Shown here: piece after piece, positions 10,938 to 20,629 of the stretch
How positions within the stretch are numbered: position 1 is the first letter of the stretch
Layout of the letters: each line of letters opens with the position of its first letter
NCBI GenBank assembly: GCA_026936335.1
Contig: JAPMXV010000006.1
Location: 62,001-126,000, forward strand
DNA length: 64,000 nt
Direction of reading: 5' to 3'
Origin: Mantamonas sphyraenae
Taxonomy: Eukaryota; CRuMs; Mantamonadidae
Notes under the pieces: model-generated
Told to the model about the DNA's origin: nothing
Database searches by the model: none
Seen by the model: only the letters and a program-made list of their open reading frames with translations
Translations under genes and position numbers: made by a program

Positions 10938-13900
10938 AACGAGACGCTGAAGAAGATGTCGGATGCGTTGGAAAAGGTGAAGGAGCGTGCGGACAAGGAG
11001 CGCGAGCGTCGCAGCAAGGTGGCCGACAAGCTGGAGGACACCATTGGCCGCGTGCGTGCGCAAGAGTTCAAGGAAGCTGCAGATTTGCAGGTTGCCATTG
11101 AGGACCGCTTTGTACAGCTGTCGTCCAAGATCCGTGACCCGCTGCGTGCGGCTGTGGAGTCGATTGCCAGCACGGTGGAGACTGTGCAGCGCGAGCTGGA
11201 AGAGGCCGAGGAAGACGACGAGAGCGCGGGCATGAGCATGGACAAGGCGGAGGACTACGTGCGCATGGTTGTGCAGGAGGCCACACGTGCCATCCAGTCG
11301 TTCCGCCAGCAACAGCGCCGATCGGGCAACGACGGCGACGCCGGCTCGTCGTCCAGCGCACAGGTGCGCGTCGAGGCCAGCTGGGAGCAGCAACAGCAAG
11401 AGGCGCTTGTGGAGCTGCAGCATCTGCAGCTGCGTGGTGCTGTGCGCCGTCTGCATGTCAAGGTTTCGTTTGACGAGGAGCGCGGTGGCCGCCTGCAGGT
11501 GCAGGAGGAGACCAACGCGCCCGGTTCCAACGCAGCTGGTGTGTTGCCGAACGACCTGATGAACATGATGGCCGGCTTGGCGCAGTTGATGATGTCGCAG
11601 CAGCCCGGAGCAGCTGGAGCAGCTGGGGCTATGGGCCCTCAGGGCGAACCCGGTGCAAACGGAGCCAACGCGATGGCATCGTTGTTTGCCAACCTGGCAG
11701 CGCAGCAAAAGGGCGCAGCGGGCGGCCAAGCACCGCCTGCACCGGGCATGTTCTTGCCCGGTGGCATGGGTGGCTCGTCGTCCGCAGGCTTTGGCGCGCC
11801 GGGTAGCCTTGTGGGCGGCACAGGTCTGCCGTCGGCTCAGCCCGCTTCGGCCAACTACACGCCGGGTGCCGAGGGTGGCATTTCGCAGCCGGGCGGCATC
11901 ATCGGCGGAGCGACGGGTGCCGTGGGCAACGCGCGTGCCGTGAGCGGCCAGTCTGGCTCGTCGATGGCCGGCGGAGGCTACATGCCTGGCCAGGGATCCC
12001 TGGGCGGCATTGGCGGAGGCTTCAGTGCGCCTGCAGGCACGTCTGGTCACGATGGCATTGGCGGCGGTACGTCGTCGTCCATTGAGCTCAAGGGCGGCAT
12101 GGCCGGCCTTGTGGGCGGAGCGTCGCAGGCGCCCAGCCTGGGCCAGTTCTCAGACCCGTCGCTGTTCCCCGAGGGCAACGACGGCGCGGCGCGTGCCAAC
12201 ATGGACGCGCAAGCGCGTGCGGAGGAAGTGCTGCGCAAGAACCGCGAGTACATGGACCAGATGCGAAAGGCCAAGGACAACGCGCGCGCACGCGCGGAGC
12301 AGGATCTGCAGGCACGCCTGCAGGAACGCCAACGCCGCCGCGAGGAACACAACGCCAAGAAGCAGTCTGGAGCTGTGGAGGACAACGCCGAGGCAGACGA
12401 GGAGTTTGAGGCGCAACTGAACGACGAGGTGCCCCTTCCGGAGGACCTGAACGATACGCTGGAGGAAGAGGCAGAGGAGCTGAAGGCAACGCTGCCCGAG
12501 AGCCAGAACATCCAGCTGCCCGAAGGCGGCGACGAGGGAGGCGAAGATCTGTCGTCGGAGGCGGCAGCGCTGATGGAACAGGGTGCGGATGCGGTGCGCA
12601 AGCAGCAGCAGCTGAAGAACAAGGCGCGTGCACAAGCCGAAGCACGTCTGGCAGAGCGTCTGGCGAAACGCCAGGAGCTGCGCGAGGCGTCCAAGAAGCA
12701 GAGCGAGTCGGAGACGGGCGTGGCGGAGGTGAACGTGGCGACGCTGGACGAGCTGGACACGGAGCTGCCGCTGCCGGACATCGACGTGATCACAAACGTG
12801 CAGGTGCCGGAAGACGAGCTGCCGGAGCCTGTGGACGACTCGCTGGACGACCTTGCCGCGGAGCTTGAGCGCGACGACAACGAAGAGGCGCAGCGTCTGG
12901 TGATGGCCAGCACGCAGCATGCACTGGCTGCACAGAGGCAGCAAGCTGAGATGCGTGCTCGCTCGGACGAGGCACTGAAGCAGCAACTGGCAGAGAAGCG
13001 CAAGAAGCGGGAGGAGGAGAAGAAGCGCAAGCTCGCGGCTCTGCAGGCGAAGCAACTGGCCGAGGCCAAGAAGGCCGAGGAGGAAGACGAGGCGGAGCTG
13101 CGCGAGCTGGAAGAGAAGCTGGAGCGCCAGGCGGAGGAACGCCGCCAAAAGCTGGAGGCCCGCAAGAAGCAGATCATCGAGGCGAAGAAGGAGGAGGTGC
13201 GTGCACAGAGCGGCGCGGAACCCGACGAAGATCAGCTGAAGCGCATCATGGAGGAGGCACGCGAGGCCGAAAGCGCGCTGCAGGAGCAGCAGGAGCAGGA
13301 GCGCATCCAACAGAAGGCGCTGATGAAGGAAAAGGTGATGAAGAAGAAGCGGGAGCGCGAACGCCGCCGCCGTGCCGAGGCAGAGAAGACCAAGGCGGAG
13401 GAGGTTGCTCGTCTGCGCGACGAAGATCGCGCCGCACGCGAAGAAGAGGCAGCAGCCATCCGAGCCGCTGTTGAGGAACAAGAGAGGCAGGCGGCCGCCG
13501 AGAAGGAAAGGCAGCTGCAGATCCAGCTTGCTCAAAAGGAAGCACAGGAGCAGGCCAAGATCGAGGCGGAGACGCAAGCCAACCTTGCGGCTGTGCAATC
13601 GCAACGCCAGGCGGCCGAGTCGAAGGGCGACTCTGCGGGAGTGCAACGGTCGGAGCAAGAGGCGATGAAGCTGATGCAGGAGAAGCAAGAGCGCCAACGC
13701 AAGCTGCAAGAGCAAACTGCTGTGAGCCGCATCAAGGCGCAGCAGGAGCTGGAGGAGCGTATCCGCAAGAAGAAGGAAAAGAGGCTGCAGGCTGTGGAGG
13801 CACAGCTGGCGAACGAAGACGACGAGCCGCTGGAGTTGCCGGACGCAGAAGAGGTGGACGATCTGGAGCTGAACGAGATTGTGGAGGAGTTTGCGGCGGA

Positions 13901-16900
13901 CGTGGAGGCAGTGGCGGCTTCGGAGGAAGAGCGTGAGGAGAGGCAGCAGCAGGCGGCGGCGTTGAAGGAGAAGGAGGAGGAGAACAAGGAGAAACTGAAG
14001 AAGGAGATGGAGGAGATGGAGGCAGAAGCCGCGGCTGAGGAAGCGCGCCTGGCGGAGGAGTTTGAGAAGGAACAGGCAGCACTGGAGGCGAAGCAGCAGG
14101 CGGAACTGGAGGCAGCGCAACAGGCAGACGGAGAGATGGCAGCTGAGATTGCGGCGCAGTACCAGGAGAACAAGGAGCGTGCCGCACAGGCGCTGAACGA
14201 CGAGCGTCAGCGGGCTCTGGAGAGGCAACGTCGCCTGGTGGAGGAGAAGAAGCGCAAGAAGCGCGAGGAGGCGAAGCGCAAGATGCAGCTGGAGAAGAAC
14301 CGCGAGCTGCTGGACCAGAAGAAGAACAACGCGGAGCAGCGCGAGTCGCAGAAGGAGCGTGAGCGCGAGCGTCTGGAGGCCATGATCGAGAATGTGGCGG
14401 AGGATGCACGCGTGGACTTTATCGAAAACTTTGTGCAGGTGCGCTTCCAGACGGAGATGAACGATCTGCTGGAGCGTCTGCAGAAGGAGTCGCAGCTAGC
14501 TGTGCGTGAGGCGTTGGAGGACCAGCGCGTACGACAGGACGACGAAATCTACGAGGTCCGCAAGGAGATGGAGAACAAGCTGACGGAGATTGCCAAGGCG
14601 ATGGTGGGCAAGGACCCTCTGGAGGTGGACGAGGCCAAGAGCAAGGTGCGCACGGAGTACACGGAGCGCATCGACGCGATGAAGGCGGAGAACACAAAGG
14701 AGAACTACAAGGTGGAGTCTGAGACGCTTGCGGCGAGCGCGGCGACGGTGAAGAGCGAGCGCGAAGCGCTTGTGAGCCGACAGTCGAAGGAGCTGAAACA
14801 GTACCTGCAAGAGTTTGGCCCGCCGGACGCGGTTGCGGAGCTCGAAGAGGCGAAGGAGAAGGCGAAGCGAGAGAAGGAGGAGGCGCTGCTGAAGCTGAAG
14901 CAAGAGCAGGAGGAGATCCTGGAGGCGCAGAAGCGACAGCTGCAGGAGATGCAGGAGCAGAAACTGCGCATGGAGCGGGAGATGAAGGAGAAGCTGGAGA
15001 AGGAGATGAAGGAGATGGAGAAGCAGTTCAAGGAGGAGGAAGAGCGCGAACGTGCGCAAGCGGCAGACAGGGAGGCGCAGTTGGAGCGTACGCGTCTGCG
15101 CATGGCAGAGGAGGCGGAACGTCGCCGCAAGGAGCAGGAGGAAAAGATGGGCGACGTGACGGAGGAGCAGCGACGCGAGCTGATGGAGCGCTTCAACCAG
15201 GAGATGGAGGAGGCGATGAACCAGGCGCAGACGGAAAAGACACGTCAGCAACTGGAGATTCAGCGTCGCGTTGCAGAGCGCCGTGCACGCAAGCGCAAGA
15301 AGAAGGAGCGGGAGCTGGCACAGAAGCAGTCGCAGCTGGAGAAGGAGAACGCAGAGAAGCTGTCGGAGATGGAGCAAGCGGCTGTGAAGGACCAGCTGGA
15401 GAAGGAGGCGGAGTTGCAACGCAAGAAGGAGCAGGCGTCTGCGAAGCTGGCGGAGGAAAAGGAAGCGAAGGAGAAGAAGGAAAAGATGCGACGTGCGGCT
15501 GCGGCGACGATGGGCAAGGGCCCGAACGCGGGCGGACCGGTGAGCCCGACGAGCAGCGACGAACAAGGGTCGCTGCAGGGAACGGTTGTTGCGTCGCCGA
15601 TGGCAAGCGGTGGAGGCATGGGCAGCAGCAGCGGAAGCGGCATGGGTGGCGGAAGCGGTACAATGACTGCACAGACGGTGCAGGTTGTGCGGGGTGGAGC
15701 GATGTCGTCTGATCAGCCGATGGTTGCGATGCCTGCGTCGATGGCGATGATGGCCGGAAGCGAGGAGCAGCTGTTTGCAATGCTGAAGCAGAGCCCGCTG
15801 TACCGCAAGATGGAGCAGATTGAGGGTATTCTTCGCAGCGCAGGGATGGGTGCGCAGGGAAGCGAGCAGGAGAGCACGGTGGAGGCGTACAAGGGCAACG
15901 AGGGAGCGCTGCATCCGCTGAACGCGGAGGCGATGAGCGCGAGGCAGTTTGTGGTGTACCGCTTTGGCGAGTATGTGATGGAACTGCTGTCGCAGCACGC
16001 GGGCATGTTGCCTGTGGATGTGCTTGTTGCGTCTGCGCTGCCTGCGAACAACTACGCGAACAACGAGTTCCGCTCCGTGATCTTCTTTGACGAGGGAGCG
16101 CGTGTGCTGTACATCCGCGAGAAGTGCCTGGAGAACGTGGGCGAGTACCTGCTGATCCTGACGCACTCGCTGGCACATATTGTGACGTACAGCGGATTCG
16201 ACGACAACAACAGCGAGTTCCGCAAGCAATTCCATGCGGCGCTCAAGGTGATCCTGACGGAGTTCTTTGTGTCGCGCTCGAAGAAATCGATGATTTCGAC
16301 GGGCAACAAGAGCGGCAACGACCCGATCGAGGAGGTGTTTTCGATGGGTGTGGAGAGCGGATCGTCGCGTCTGGCCATTGCCGAGTCGCTGGTGAACGTC
16401 AAGGTGAGCGGAAGCGGACAAGACGACGGCCACTTCAGCAAGGAAAAGCTGGAGGAGAGGATGTCGATGTACGCCGAGTTCAAGCGCAGCAAGAAGCTGC
16501 GAGACTACCTGATGGAGATCGAGGGCAAGATTGCCGAGGGCGAAGCTGCGGACAACACGTTTGTGGACAAGCGCTGGATGGAGCTGAGCAGCGACGCGGA
16601 AAAGGCAGAGGAGGCGGAGTCGCGACGTGCGCGTGAGAAGAAGCGCGAGGAAGAGGCGGCAGTGGAGGCAGTGGAGGCGGCGTCGTCGTCGAGCAGCGGT
16701 TCCGTGGACCAGGACAAGCGTGCGCTTGCGATCCAGTCGCTGGAGAACAAGCTGGAAGAGGTGGAGAACAAGCTGGATGCGCTGAACGCAAAGGATCTGC
16801 AGATGCGCATGAAGCAGAAGAACCTTGTGTCGGAACTGCGCACGTCGCAACCCGCAGTGCAGGCGATCCAGGCCGAGCTGAAGACGATGCAGCCTGGTTC

Positions 16901-17075
16901 GGACGAGTACGAGGCGATGAAGCTGGAGCTGAAGAAGCAGGCGATGAAGCTGCAGAAGCTGAAGCAGGTGGTGGAGAAGATCCAGGTGGGCTTGAAGCAG
17001 AACAGTGGCAACATTGAGAAGCTGAAGGAGATGCAGCAGAAGATCAAAGAGCGTTTGGCACCTCTGCGCGCGTGA
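10938..17075 (+). CDS. Coiled-coil cytoplasmic continuation of the giant receptor-like protein (frame-shifted)
   Basis: 2,045 residues from the first ATG in this frame; the frame is open back to 10920 and overlaps the end of the preceding frame by 10 bases. It starts directly in coiled coil. Next come a Gly/Ala/Met-rich region (about 11560-12150), then some 1,100 residues of Lys/Glu/Arg/Gln-rich heptad sequence (12200-15500), a Gly/Ser linker (15520-15700) and a compact globular block (bases about 15930-16290, containing VVYRFGEYVMELL and LILTHSLAHIVTY). A final coiled coil ends at TGA. A separate eukaryotic gene starting 8 bases after a stop codon would be odd. Missing one base in the upstream frame near 10920 would join both parts into one protein of more than 5,690 residues. 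I favour one gene with a sequencing or assembly deletion, or a real frameshift allele. Function unknown; cytoskeletal linkage is a guess. Confidence 0.7.
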   Translation, partial: NETLKKMSDALEKVKERADKERERRSKVADKLEDTIGRVRAQEFKEAADLQVAIEDRFVQLSSKIRDPLRAAVESIASTVETVQRELEEAEEDDESAGMSMDKAEDYVRMVVQEATRAIQSFRQQQRRSGNDGDAGSSSSAQVRVEASWEQQQQEALVELQHLQLRGAVRRLHVKVSFDEERGGRLQVQEETNAPGSNAAGVLPNDLMNMMAGLAQLMMSQQPGAAGAAGAMGPQGEPGANGANAMASLFANLAAQQKGAAGGQAPPAPGMFLPGGMGGSSSAGFGAPGSLVGGTGLPSAQPASANYTPGAEGGISQPGGIIGGATGAVGNARAVSGQSGSSMAGGGYMPGQGSLGGIGGGFSAPAGTSGHDGIGGGTSSSIELKGGMAGLVGGASQAPSLGQFSDPSLFPEGNDGAARANMDAQARAEEVLRKNREYMDQMRKAKDNARARAEQDLQARLQERQRRREEHNAKKQSGAVEDNAEADEEFEAQLNDEVPLPEDLNDTLEEEAEELKATLPESQNIQLPEGGDEGGEDLSSEAAALMEQGADAVRKQQQLKNKARAQAEARLAERLAKRQELREASKKQSESETGVAEVNVATLDELDTELPLPDIDVITNVQVPEDELPEPVDDSLDDLAAELERDDNEEAQRLVMASTQHALAAQRQQAEMRARSDEALKQQLAEKRKKREEEKKRKLAALQAKQLAEAKKAEEEDEAELRELEEKLERQAEERRQKLEARKKQIIEAKKEEVRAQSGAEPDEDQLKRIMEEAREAESALQEQQEQERIQQKALMKEKVMKKKRERERRRRAEAEKTKAEEVARLRDEDRAAREEEAAAIRAAVEEQERQAAAEKERQLQIQLAQKEAQEQAKIEAETQANLAAVQSQRQAAESKGDSAGVQRSEQEAMKLMQEKQERQRKLQEQTAVSRIKAQQELEERIRKKKEKRLQAVEAQLANEDDEPLELPDAEEVDDLELNEIVEEFAADVEAVAASEEEREERQQQAAALKEKEEENKEKLKKEMEEMEAEAAAEEARLAEEFEKEQAALEAKQQAELEAAQQADGEMAAEIAAQYQENKERAAQALNDERQRALERQRRLVEEKKRKKREEAKRKMQLEKNRELLDQKKNNAEQRESQKERERERLEAMIENVAEDARVDFIENFVQVRFQTEMNDLLERLQKESQLAVREALEDQRVRQDDEIYEVRKEMENKLTEIAKAMVGKDPLEVDEAKSKVRTEYTERIDAMKAENTKENYKVESETLAASAATVKSEREALVSRQSKELKQYLQEFGPPDAVAELEEAKEKAKREKEEALLKLKQEQEEILEAQKRQLQEMQEQKLRMEREMKEKLEKEMKEMEKQFKEEEERERAQAADREAQLERTRLRMAEEAERRRKEQEEKMGDVTEEQRRELMERFNQEMEEAMNQAQTEKTRQQLEIQRRVAERRARKRKKKERELAQKQSQLEKENAEKLSEMEQAAVKDQLEKEAELQRKKEQASAKLAEEKEAKEKKEKMRRAAAATMGKGPNAGGPVSPTSSDEQGSLQGTVVASPMASGGGMGSSSGSGMGGGSGTMTAQTVQVVRGGAMSSDQPMVAMPASMAMMAGSEEQLFAMLKQSPLYRKMEQIEGILRSAGMGAQGSEQESTVEAYKGNEGALHPLNAEAMSARQFVVYRFGEYVMELLSQHAGMLPVDVLVASALPANNYANNEFRSVIFFDEGARVLYIREKCLENVGEYLLILTHSLAHIVTYSGFDDNNSEFRKQFHAALKVILTEFFVSRSKKSMISTGNKSGNDPIEEVFSMGVESGSSRLAIAESLVNVKVSGSGQDDGHFSKEKLEERMSMYAEFKRSKKLRDYLMEIEGKIAEGEAADNTFVDKRWMELSSDAEKAEEAESRRAREKKREEEAAVEAVEAASSSSSGSVDQDKRALAIQSLENKLEEVENKLDALNAKDLQMRMKQKNLVSELRTSQPAVQAIQAELKTMQPGSDEYEAMKLELKKQAMKLQKLKQVVEKIQVGLKQNSGNIEKLKEMQQKIKERLAPLRA

Positions 17076-17186
17076 GGATGGTGGAAGTGAAGTGAGATGA
17101 GGAACAGGAAAGGAGGACAATGGAGGGAAAATAGCCTGATAGCCTGTTTTTGTTGATGTGTTGTGTTGGTCGGGCAGGGAGCCAGC

Positions 17187-17831
17187 TCAGAGAAAGACGG
17201 GCTGCTTCTTGGGCTTCTTCTTCTTCTTGGTGCCACCAGACGAGGACGATGATGAAGAGGAGGAGGAGGAAGAAGAAGAGGAAGAGGAGGAAGAGGAGGA
17301 CGACGACTCTTCCTCCTCGGAGTAGCCGTACTCGCTGAGGTCGAGGGTCTCCTTGGGATGCTTGCTCTCAAAGTGCTCTTGGAGCTGCTTCAAGTTTGTG
17401 ACAGGCTTCTTGCAGATGCTGACGTGCGGATGGACGTGTATTATGCAGACATGTGCGGGCGTGTCAGTGGACGAGGCGAGGCGGAGTAGGGCTGTGAAGC
17501 GAAGGGGACAGGCGGTGGGAGAGGCATGCGTGGAATCGCGACCGGAGCGGTGCAGAGCCATGCGCAAGCAGGAGGGCCCTATGGAGACCCATGAGGGGGT
17601 TGATATGGCAATACGGAAGGTAGGTAGGAGGTGCAACGCGTGGAGAGAAAGGGAGCACGATGTGGAGAAGGCGGGCGGGAGGAGCAACGCGAGGGCGGGG
17701 CTGCTCACTCACCTGCAACTCTGTTTGAGAGCCTTTGTGCGATCAGCAAACTGGGACTTTGCTTCCTTGTTCTGCGAAGCCTTCTTGAGGGCCTTTTGAC
17801 GGCTCTGCTCCTTCTGCGCTCCACGGGCCAT
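17187..17831 (-). CDS. ZNF706-like small zinc-finger protein (4F5 + C2H2)
   Basis: Two exons on the minus strand, 17831-17713 and 17418-17187, with a GT-AG intron at 17712-17419; the join gives 116 residues. The N-terminus (MARGAQKEQSRQKALKK) is the basic, disordered 4F5-type segment of the ZNF706 / plant At2g23090 family. The splice creates the finger: C-S-I-C, then QEHFESKHP, which matches the C-x2-C...H-x4-H finger of ZNF706 (HFESKHP is identical). An acidic patch is followed by a run of about 23 serines, encoded by the GGA/AGA-rich stretch at 17240-17310, and a Lys-rich tail absent from the animal protein. Family members are small nuclear or cytoplasmic proteins of poorly known role. The gene is divergent from RPL3. 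Confidence 0.85.
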
Positions 17832-18106
17832 GGTTTGGGGGTTGGACGCGCGGGTGCGTCGGCCGAGCCAGCCGAACAGCAACAACAAAGCAAAGAAGGA
17901 TGTATGTTGATAGCGATGGGAAGGAGCGGATGGAATGTGTATGGAGATGTGCATGAGTGCGTGTGCACGTGTCCTGCGAGCGTGGGAGCGCGTGTGTGCG
18001 AGGGCGTGCACGAAAGAGCACGCTCGCGCGACACGCATGCGCGCAGCACCGCGTTCACCACGAGGACGGCTTGCATGGGAGAGACAACCACGTGGGACGC
18101 ATTGCA

Positions 18107-18140
18107 CATGCACACACACACACACATGCATGCATGCATG
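18107..18140. repeat. (CA)n / (TGCA)n simple repeat
   Basis: A short alternating CA run followed by ATGCATGCATGCATG. It is simple sequence within the divergent upstream region and has no visible coding role. Confidence 0.8.
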
Positions 18141-18190
18141 GACGTGACACGCCCCGTGGACGCGGCAGCTGCGTGTGCGGGCTGAAGCGA

Positions 18191-18205
18191 GCCGCATGCG
18201 AAAAA
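18191..18205. promoter_or_regulatory. Left arm of 15-bp inverted repeat (GCCGCATGCGAAAAA)
   Basis: Exact reverse complement of 18379-18393. The core GCATGC is itself palindromic and is flanked by an A-tract. It lies on the ZNF706-like side of the shared upstream region. A transcription-factor site is inferred. Confidence 0.45.
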
Positions 18206-18378
18206 TCCAGACGAAGCGCAGCTCCACGGACACACGCCGCCGACGACAAAGAAGGCCATGTGGAAGGGGAGCCACGTCATAGATGTGCAAGTGCGGGGAT
18301 GCACGAGGCCGTTGTGTGGTGTGTGTGCTTGCTGCAGTGTGCTGGGACGCGTGTAGGGAACTGGGAGGCGGAGAGGCT

Positions 18379-18393
18379 TTTTTCGCATGCGGC
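18379..18393. promoter_or_regulatory. Right arm of 15-bp inverted repeat (TTTTTCGCATGCGGC)
   Basis: Exact reverse complement of 18191-18205, about 75 bp upstream of the chosen RPL3 start. A second TTTTTTCGC copy follows at 18403-18411 without the GCATGC palindrome. Confidence 0.45.
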
Positions 18394-18467
18394 CCTCTGG
18401 GGTTTTTTCGCGGGGAGTGGAAAGCGTGCGAGAACACAGGGAGGAGAGGTGTGAGCAGACAATAGGC

Positions 18468-19715
18468 ATGGGCACTGACAAGAAGGAACGTGAACGCATG
18501 GACACGCGCAGGTCGCATCGCAAGTTTGAAGCACCCCGCCGAGGATCGCTGGGATTCCTGCCGCGCAAGCGCGCCGCTCGCCACCGAGGCAAGATCAAGC
18601 GCTTCCCGAAGGACAACAAGGATGCGCCCGTGCACCTCACTGGCTTCGCTGGCTACAAGGCAGGCATGACGCACATTGTGCGCGACCTGGACAAGCCCGG
18701 CAGCAAGATGCACAAGAAGGAGGTCGTGGAGGCTGTGACGATCATCGAGACGCCGCCGATGGTTGTGGTCGGCGCAGTTGGCTACGTCAACACGCCGCGC
18801 GGTCTGCGTGCCCTGACCACTGTGTGGGCCCAGAAGCTGCAGCCTCAGGTGCTGCGCCGCTTCTACAAGAACTGGTACAAGAGCAAGAAGAAGGCTTTCA
18901 CCAAGTACGCCTCCAAGTGGACCGAGACCGAGGGCAAGCGCCCGATCGACCGCGACTTTGAGCGTATCGCCAAGTACTGCGCCGTGCTGCGCGTGCTGGT
19001 GCACACTCAGGTGCGCAAGACCAGCGTGGGCCAGAAGAAGGCTCACCTGATGGAGATCCAGCTGAACGGCGGCACCATGGAGGACAAGGTGCAGTGGGTC
19101 AAGGACAACCTCGAGCAGGAGGTGCCTGTGGACGCCGTGTTTGCCAACAACGAGATGATCGACGTCATCGGCGTGAGCAAGGGTAAGGGTATTGAGGGCG
19201 TGACGACGCGTTGGGGAACCACGCGCCTGCCGCGCAAGACCCACAAGGGTCTGCGCAAGGTCGCCTGTATCGGTGCCTGGCACCCGGCCCGTGTGTCGTA
19301 CTCGGTGGCCCGTGCCGGTCAGTACGGATACTACCATCGCACGGAGCTCAACAAGAAGATCTACAAGATCGGAGCTCCGTCTCGCGACGCCGAGGGCAAC
19401 ATCACCCGCAACAACGCCACCACCGACTTTGACATCACCCCCAAGGGCATCACCCCCATGGGTGGCTTTGTCGGCTATGGTGACGTCCTGGAGGCCTACG
19501 TCATGGTCAAGGGCTGCGTGATCGGCCCCAAGAAGCGTGTCCTGACTCTGCGCAAGACTCTGCTGACCCAGACCAGCCGCAACGCCAAGGAGGAGATCTC
19601 CCTCAAGTGGATCGACACCTCGTCCAAGTTTGGCCACGGTGGGTTCCAGACTGCCACTGAGAAGCTGCAGTTTGAGGGCGTGCGCAAGAAGCACCGCGCC
19701 GACGACGACGAGTAA
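18468..19715 (+). CDS. RPL3: 60S ribosomal protein L3 (uL3)
   Basis: Ribosomal protein uL3 of the large cytosolic subunit, which helps form the peptidyl-transferase centre. The body is collinear with eukaryotic RPL3: [35 protein letters not shown], the central extension with [15 protein letters not shown] and [13 protein letters not shown], and a C-terminal [16 protein letters not shown]. The conserved tryptophan and histidine of the basic loop are present. From ATG 18468 the protein is 415 residues, against 403 in human and 387 in yeast. The excess is at the N-terminus: other RPL3 proteins begin at M-SHRKF. The true start may be ATG 18498, or an upstream mini-exon spliced at the AG just before the SHRKF codons. 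No internal intron. Confidence 0.96.
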   Translation: MGTDKKERERMDTRRSHRKFEAPRRGSLGFLPRKRAARHRGKIKRFPKDNKDAPVHLTGFAGYKAGMTHIVRDLDKPGSKMHKKEVVEAVTIIETPPMVVVGAVGYVNTPRGLRALTTVWAQKLQPQVLRRFYKNWYKSKKKAFTKYASKWTETEGKRPIDRDFERIAKYCAVLRVLVHTQVRKTSVGQKKAHLMEIQLNGGTMEDKVQWVKDNLEQEVPVDAVFANNEMIDVIGVSKGKGIEGVTTRWGTTRLPRKTHKGLRKVACIGAWHPARVSYSVARAGQYGYYHRTELNKKIYKIGAPSRDAEGNITRNNATTDFDITPKGITPMGGFVGYGDVLEAYVMVKGCVIGPKKRVLTLRKTLLTQTSRNAKEEISLKWIDTSSKFGHGGFQTATEKLQFEGVRKKHRADDDE

Positions 19716-19792
19716 ATGTAAACCCACTTTGCTTGTGGAGTGGACAAAACGATGATTGATGGAGGTGAAGGGTTGGTGAACAGGGTGTTGAT

Positions 19793-20591
19793 TCAACCGA
19801 ATTGAACGTCGTTGTCCACGCCATCCAGAACGAGGTTGGATGACAAGCCGTGGAGGACAGACACGACACGTGCGACGTCTTGAAACATGGCCTTGGCTTT
19901 GTAGAGGGCGCGTGCGTCTTGCCATCGGCCTTCGCTTTCAAGCCACATTCCTAGCTGGGCAGCCTGGGCCTCGTCGAGGTCTTCGGGCTGTGCGTGGAGG
20001 AGAGACTGGAGGTCGTCTGCGTGGAAGTGCATGGTCTGAGCAAGGTCGCCGATTTGGTTCTGTTCAGCCATGACGTCTGCGTCGATGTGCAGCTGAGCAA
20101 CCTCGGCCACCACGCGCTGTTGGCAGCGTACCGCCCAGTGGTACACCATTTCGTACATGTGGGAGCCTCCGACACGTGCCGCAACAGCTAGGGCAGCCTC
20201 AAAGTTGTGCAGGCGCAGCAGGGTGACGAAAAACTTGTGGTAAAGGTCGCGCAACGAGTCTGCGTACACAGTGCCCATGAGGGGCTTCCAGAACCAATCA
20301 AACACGGCAGTGGCGTCGGCAACCATGTCCGGACTCTGCCATCGGAACAGACGGTTGACCATGAGGCTGACGCAGTCGAACAGTTCATGGCTTTGCCGCC
20401 TTGCGTTGAGACTCTGTGCCAGGGTGTAGGCTTCCGCAAACTGGCCACTGCTCAGGCGATAATTTACAAGCTCCGGAATGCCCAGGAGTCCACGGCTGTG
20501 GGTGCCGAGTTCGAGGCGGAGGACCACAATGGGACCGCGGTCGAGGATGAGCACGAGGTTGTCGGCGGCGTATGCAGGATTCGAAGAAGAG

Positions 20592-20629
<38 letters not shown>

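Larger units (their letters stand above)
17832..18467. promoter_or_regulatory. Shared upstream region of ZNF706-like gene and RPL3
   Basis: This 636-bp gap between two divergent starts is the longest gene-free stretch in the window. I see no supported coding sequence in it. It holds a CA/TGCA-rich simple repeat near 18110-18140 and a perfect 15-bp inverted repeat (18191-18205 and 18379-18393). TTTTTTCGC occurs twice close to the RPL3 start (18378-18386 and 18403-18411). The arrangement suggests a bidirectional promoter; this is inference only. Confidence 0.5.

Noticed and set aside
12150..17120. Leu/Arg-rich minus-strand open frames opposite the coiled-coil tail
   Set aside because: Reverse reading of Glu/Lys-rich codons; composition only.
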